From Candidatus Martarchaeota archaeon (lineage in GTDB: Archaea > Micrarchaeota > Micrarchaeia > Micrarchaeales > Micrarchaeaceae): a DNA stretch of 5,018 bases. The position numbers and the translations under genes were made by a program. The notes beneath the pieces are model-generated. The model made no database searches, had not been told where the DNA came from, and was given only the letters and a program-made list of their open reading frames with translations. Shown here piece by piece: positions 4,863 to 5,018 of this stretch. Within the stretch, counting starts at the first letter, position 1. Every line of letters starts with the position of its first letter. The DNA is taken from contig JAMCYJ010000021.1 in assembly GCA_023474155.1 (NCBI GenBank), positions 4,892 through 9,909 on the forward strand, written 5' to 3'.

Positions 4863-4898
4863 TTCCGCCTATTTTATTTATTTTCCGCATCTTTCCGC
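4863..4898 (-). promoter_or_regulatory. tRNA promoter region with three phased GCGGAA hexamers
   Basis: On the minus strand GCGGAA occurs three times (ending at 4893, 4883 and 4863), with repeat spacings of 10 and 20 bases. The middle copy runs into AAATAAATAAAAT (about 4884-4872), which resembles a BRE (GGAAA) plus TATA element. A start 25 bases beyond falls at the tRNA 5' end (4851), so this is the likely core promoter. Confidence 0.55.
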
Positions 4899-4911
4899 GC
4901 CGCGGGCTTCT
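4898..4911 (+). repeat. 14-base GC-rich repeat, copy 2
   Basis: CGCCGCGGGCTTCT, identical to 3160-3173, just upstream of the tRNA promoter. It overlaps the short palindrome CCGCG-C-CGCGG (4895-4905). Confidence 0.5.
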
Positions 4912-4996
4912 GACAGCAATATTGCGCAGGCAAAAAATAAAAATATAGGGATAAAATATAAATACCCATTTTCTCGATAATACTACTTACTATGCT

Positions 4997-5017
4997 GAAA
5001 CTTTTTCTAAAAGTTTC
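4997..5017. repeat. Perfect inverted repeat at the right edge
   Basis: Arms GAAACTTTT (4997-5005) and AAAAGTTTC (5009-5017) pair perfectly over 9 bases around a 3-base loop. It could be the terminator hairpin of a gene outside the window or part of a repeat element; the window ends one base later, so its context cannot be seen. Confidence 0.55.
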
Positions 5018-5018
5018 T

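Noticed and set aside
4874..4969. A 31-residue minus-strand frame (ATG at 4969) with a hydrophobic N-terminus and two cysteines.
   Set aside because: It has no ribosome-binding site, runs through the tRNA promoter and the GC-rich repeat, and its hydrophobic look is explained by A/T-rich sequence.
4792..4980. A plus-strand open frame of 62 residues across the tRNA gene.
   Set aside because: Its first part is the complement of a well-folded tRNA, and the rest is promoter sequence.
4997..5017. Edge of a CRISPR array (the arm ends in GTTTC/GAAAC, seen in some archaeal repeats).
   Set aside because: Only one copy is visible and there is no spacer-repeat spacing inside the window, so an array cannot be claimed.

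Overview
The window looks archaeal, most likely from a small-genome DPANN-type organism of the acidophilic ARMAN kind (Micrarchaeota or Parvarchaeota). The lineage is an inference. Evidence for Archaea: A/T-rich TATA-like elements lie about 25 bases before inferred transcript starts, start codons are preceded by GAGG/GGGATGA-type Shine-Dalgarno sequences, one gene looks leaderless, the tRNA does not encode its CCA tail, and the tRNA body closely matches archaeal tRNA-Ile. TAA, TAG and TGA all serve as stops, so the code is standard. Every gene I can support is on the minus strand, so the order below follows transcription from the right end to the left.

Right end (5018 to 3912): a short non-coding stretch with an inverted repeat and a tRNA promoter leads into a tRNA-Ile with anticodon UAU (4851-4777). 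This is an unusual way for a prokaryote to read AUA. A two-gene cassette follows: a nucleotidyltransferase-fold protein (4726-4115) and, joined by an ATGA stop/start overlap, a basic 68-residue protein with a poly-asparagine tract (4118-3912). The pair is visibly A/T-richer than the rest and has an inverted repeat over its promoter. It looks like an accessory, possibly toxin-antitoxin-like module, but this is not proven.

Centre (3765 to 1550): a ChrR/YieF-type flavin-dependent quinone or chromate reductase (3765-3205) is followed by its own promoter-bearing gap and an unusual cytochrome b (3067-1550). The cytochrome keeps all four haem-ligand histidines at b6-type spacing. It has a roughly 170-residue extracytoplasmic insertion in the ef loop, no recognisable PEWY or LPW motif at the quinol-oxidising (Qo) site, and only six predicted helices.

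Left end (1317 to 1): after a structured 232-base gap come the E1 alpha subunit (1317-244) and the start of the E1 beta subunit (233 to the window edge) of a 2-oxoacid dehydrogenase complex. They are 10 bases apart and clearly one operon.

Together the metabolic genes point to an aerobic or respiring heterotroph: the E1 subunits would oxidise pyruvate or branched-chain 2-oxoacids, cytochrome b would sit in a quinol-linked electron chain, and the flavoprotein may handle quinone or metal stress. No Rieske protein, cytochrome c1 or terminal oxidase gene lies within the window, so the electron partner of the cytochrome b cannot be read from here.
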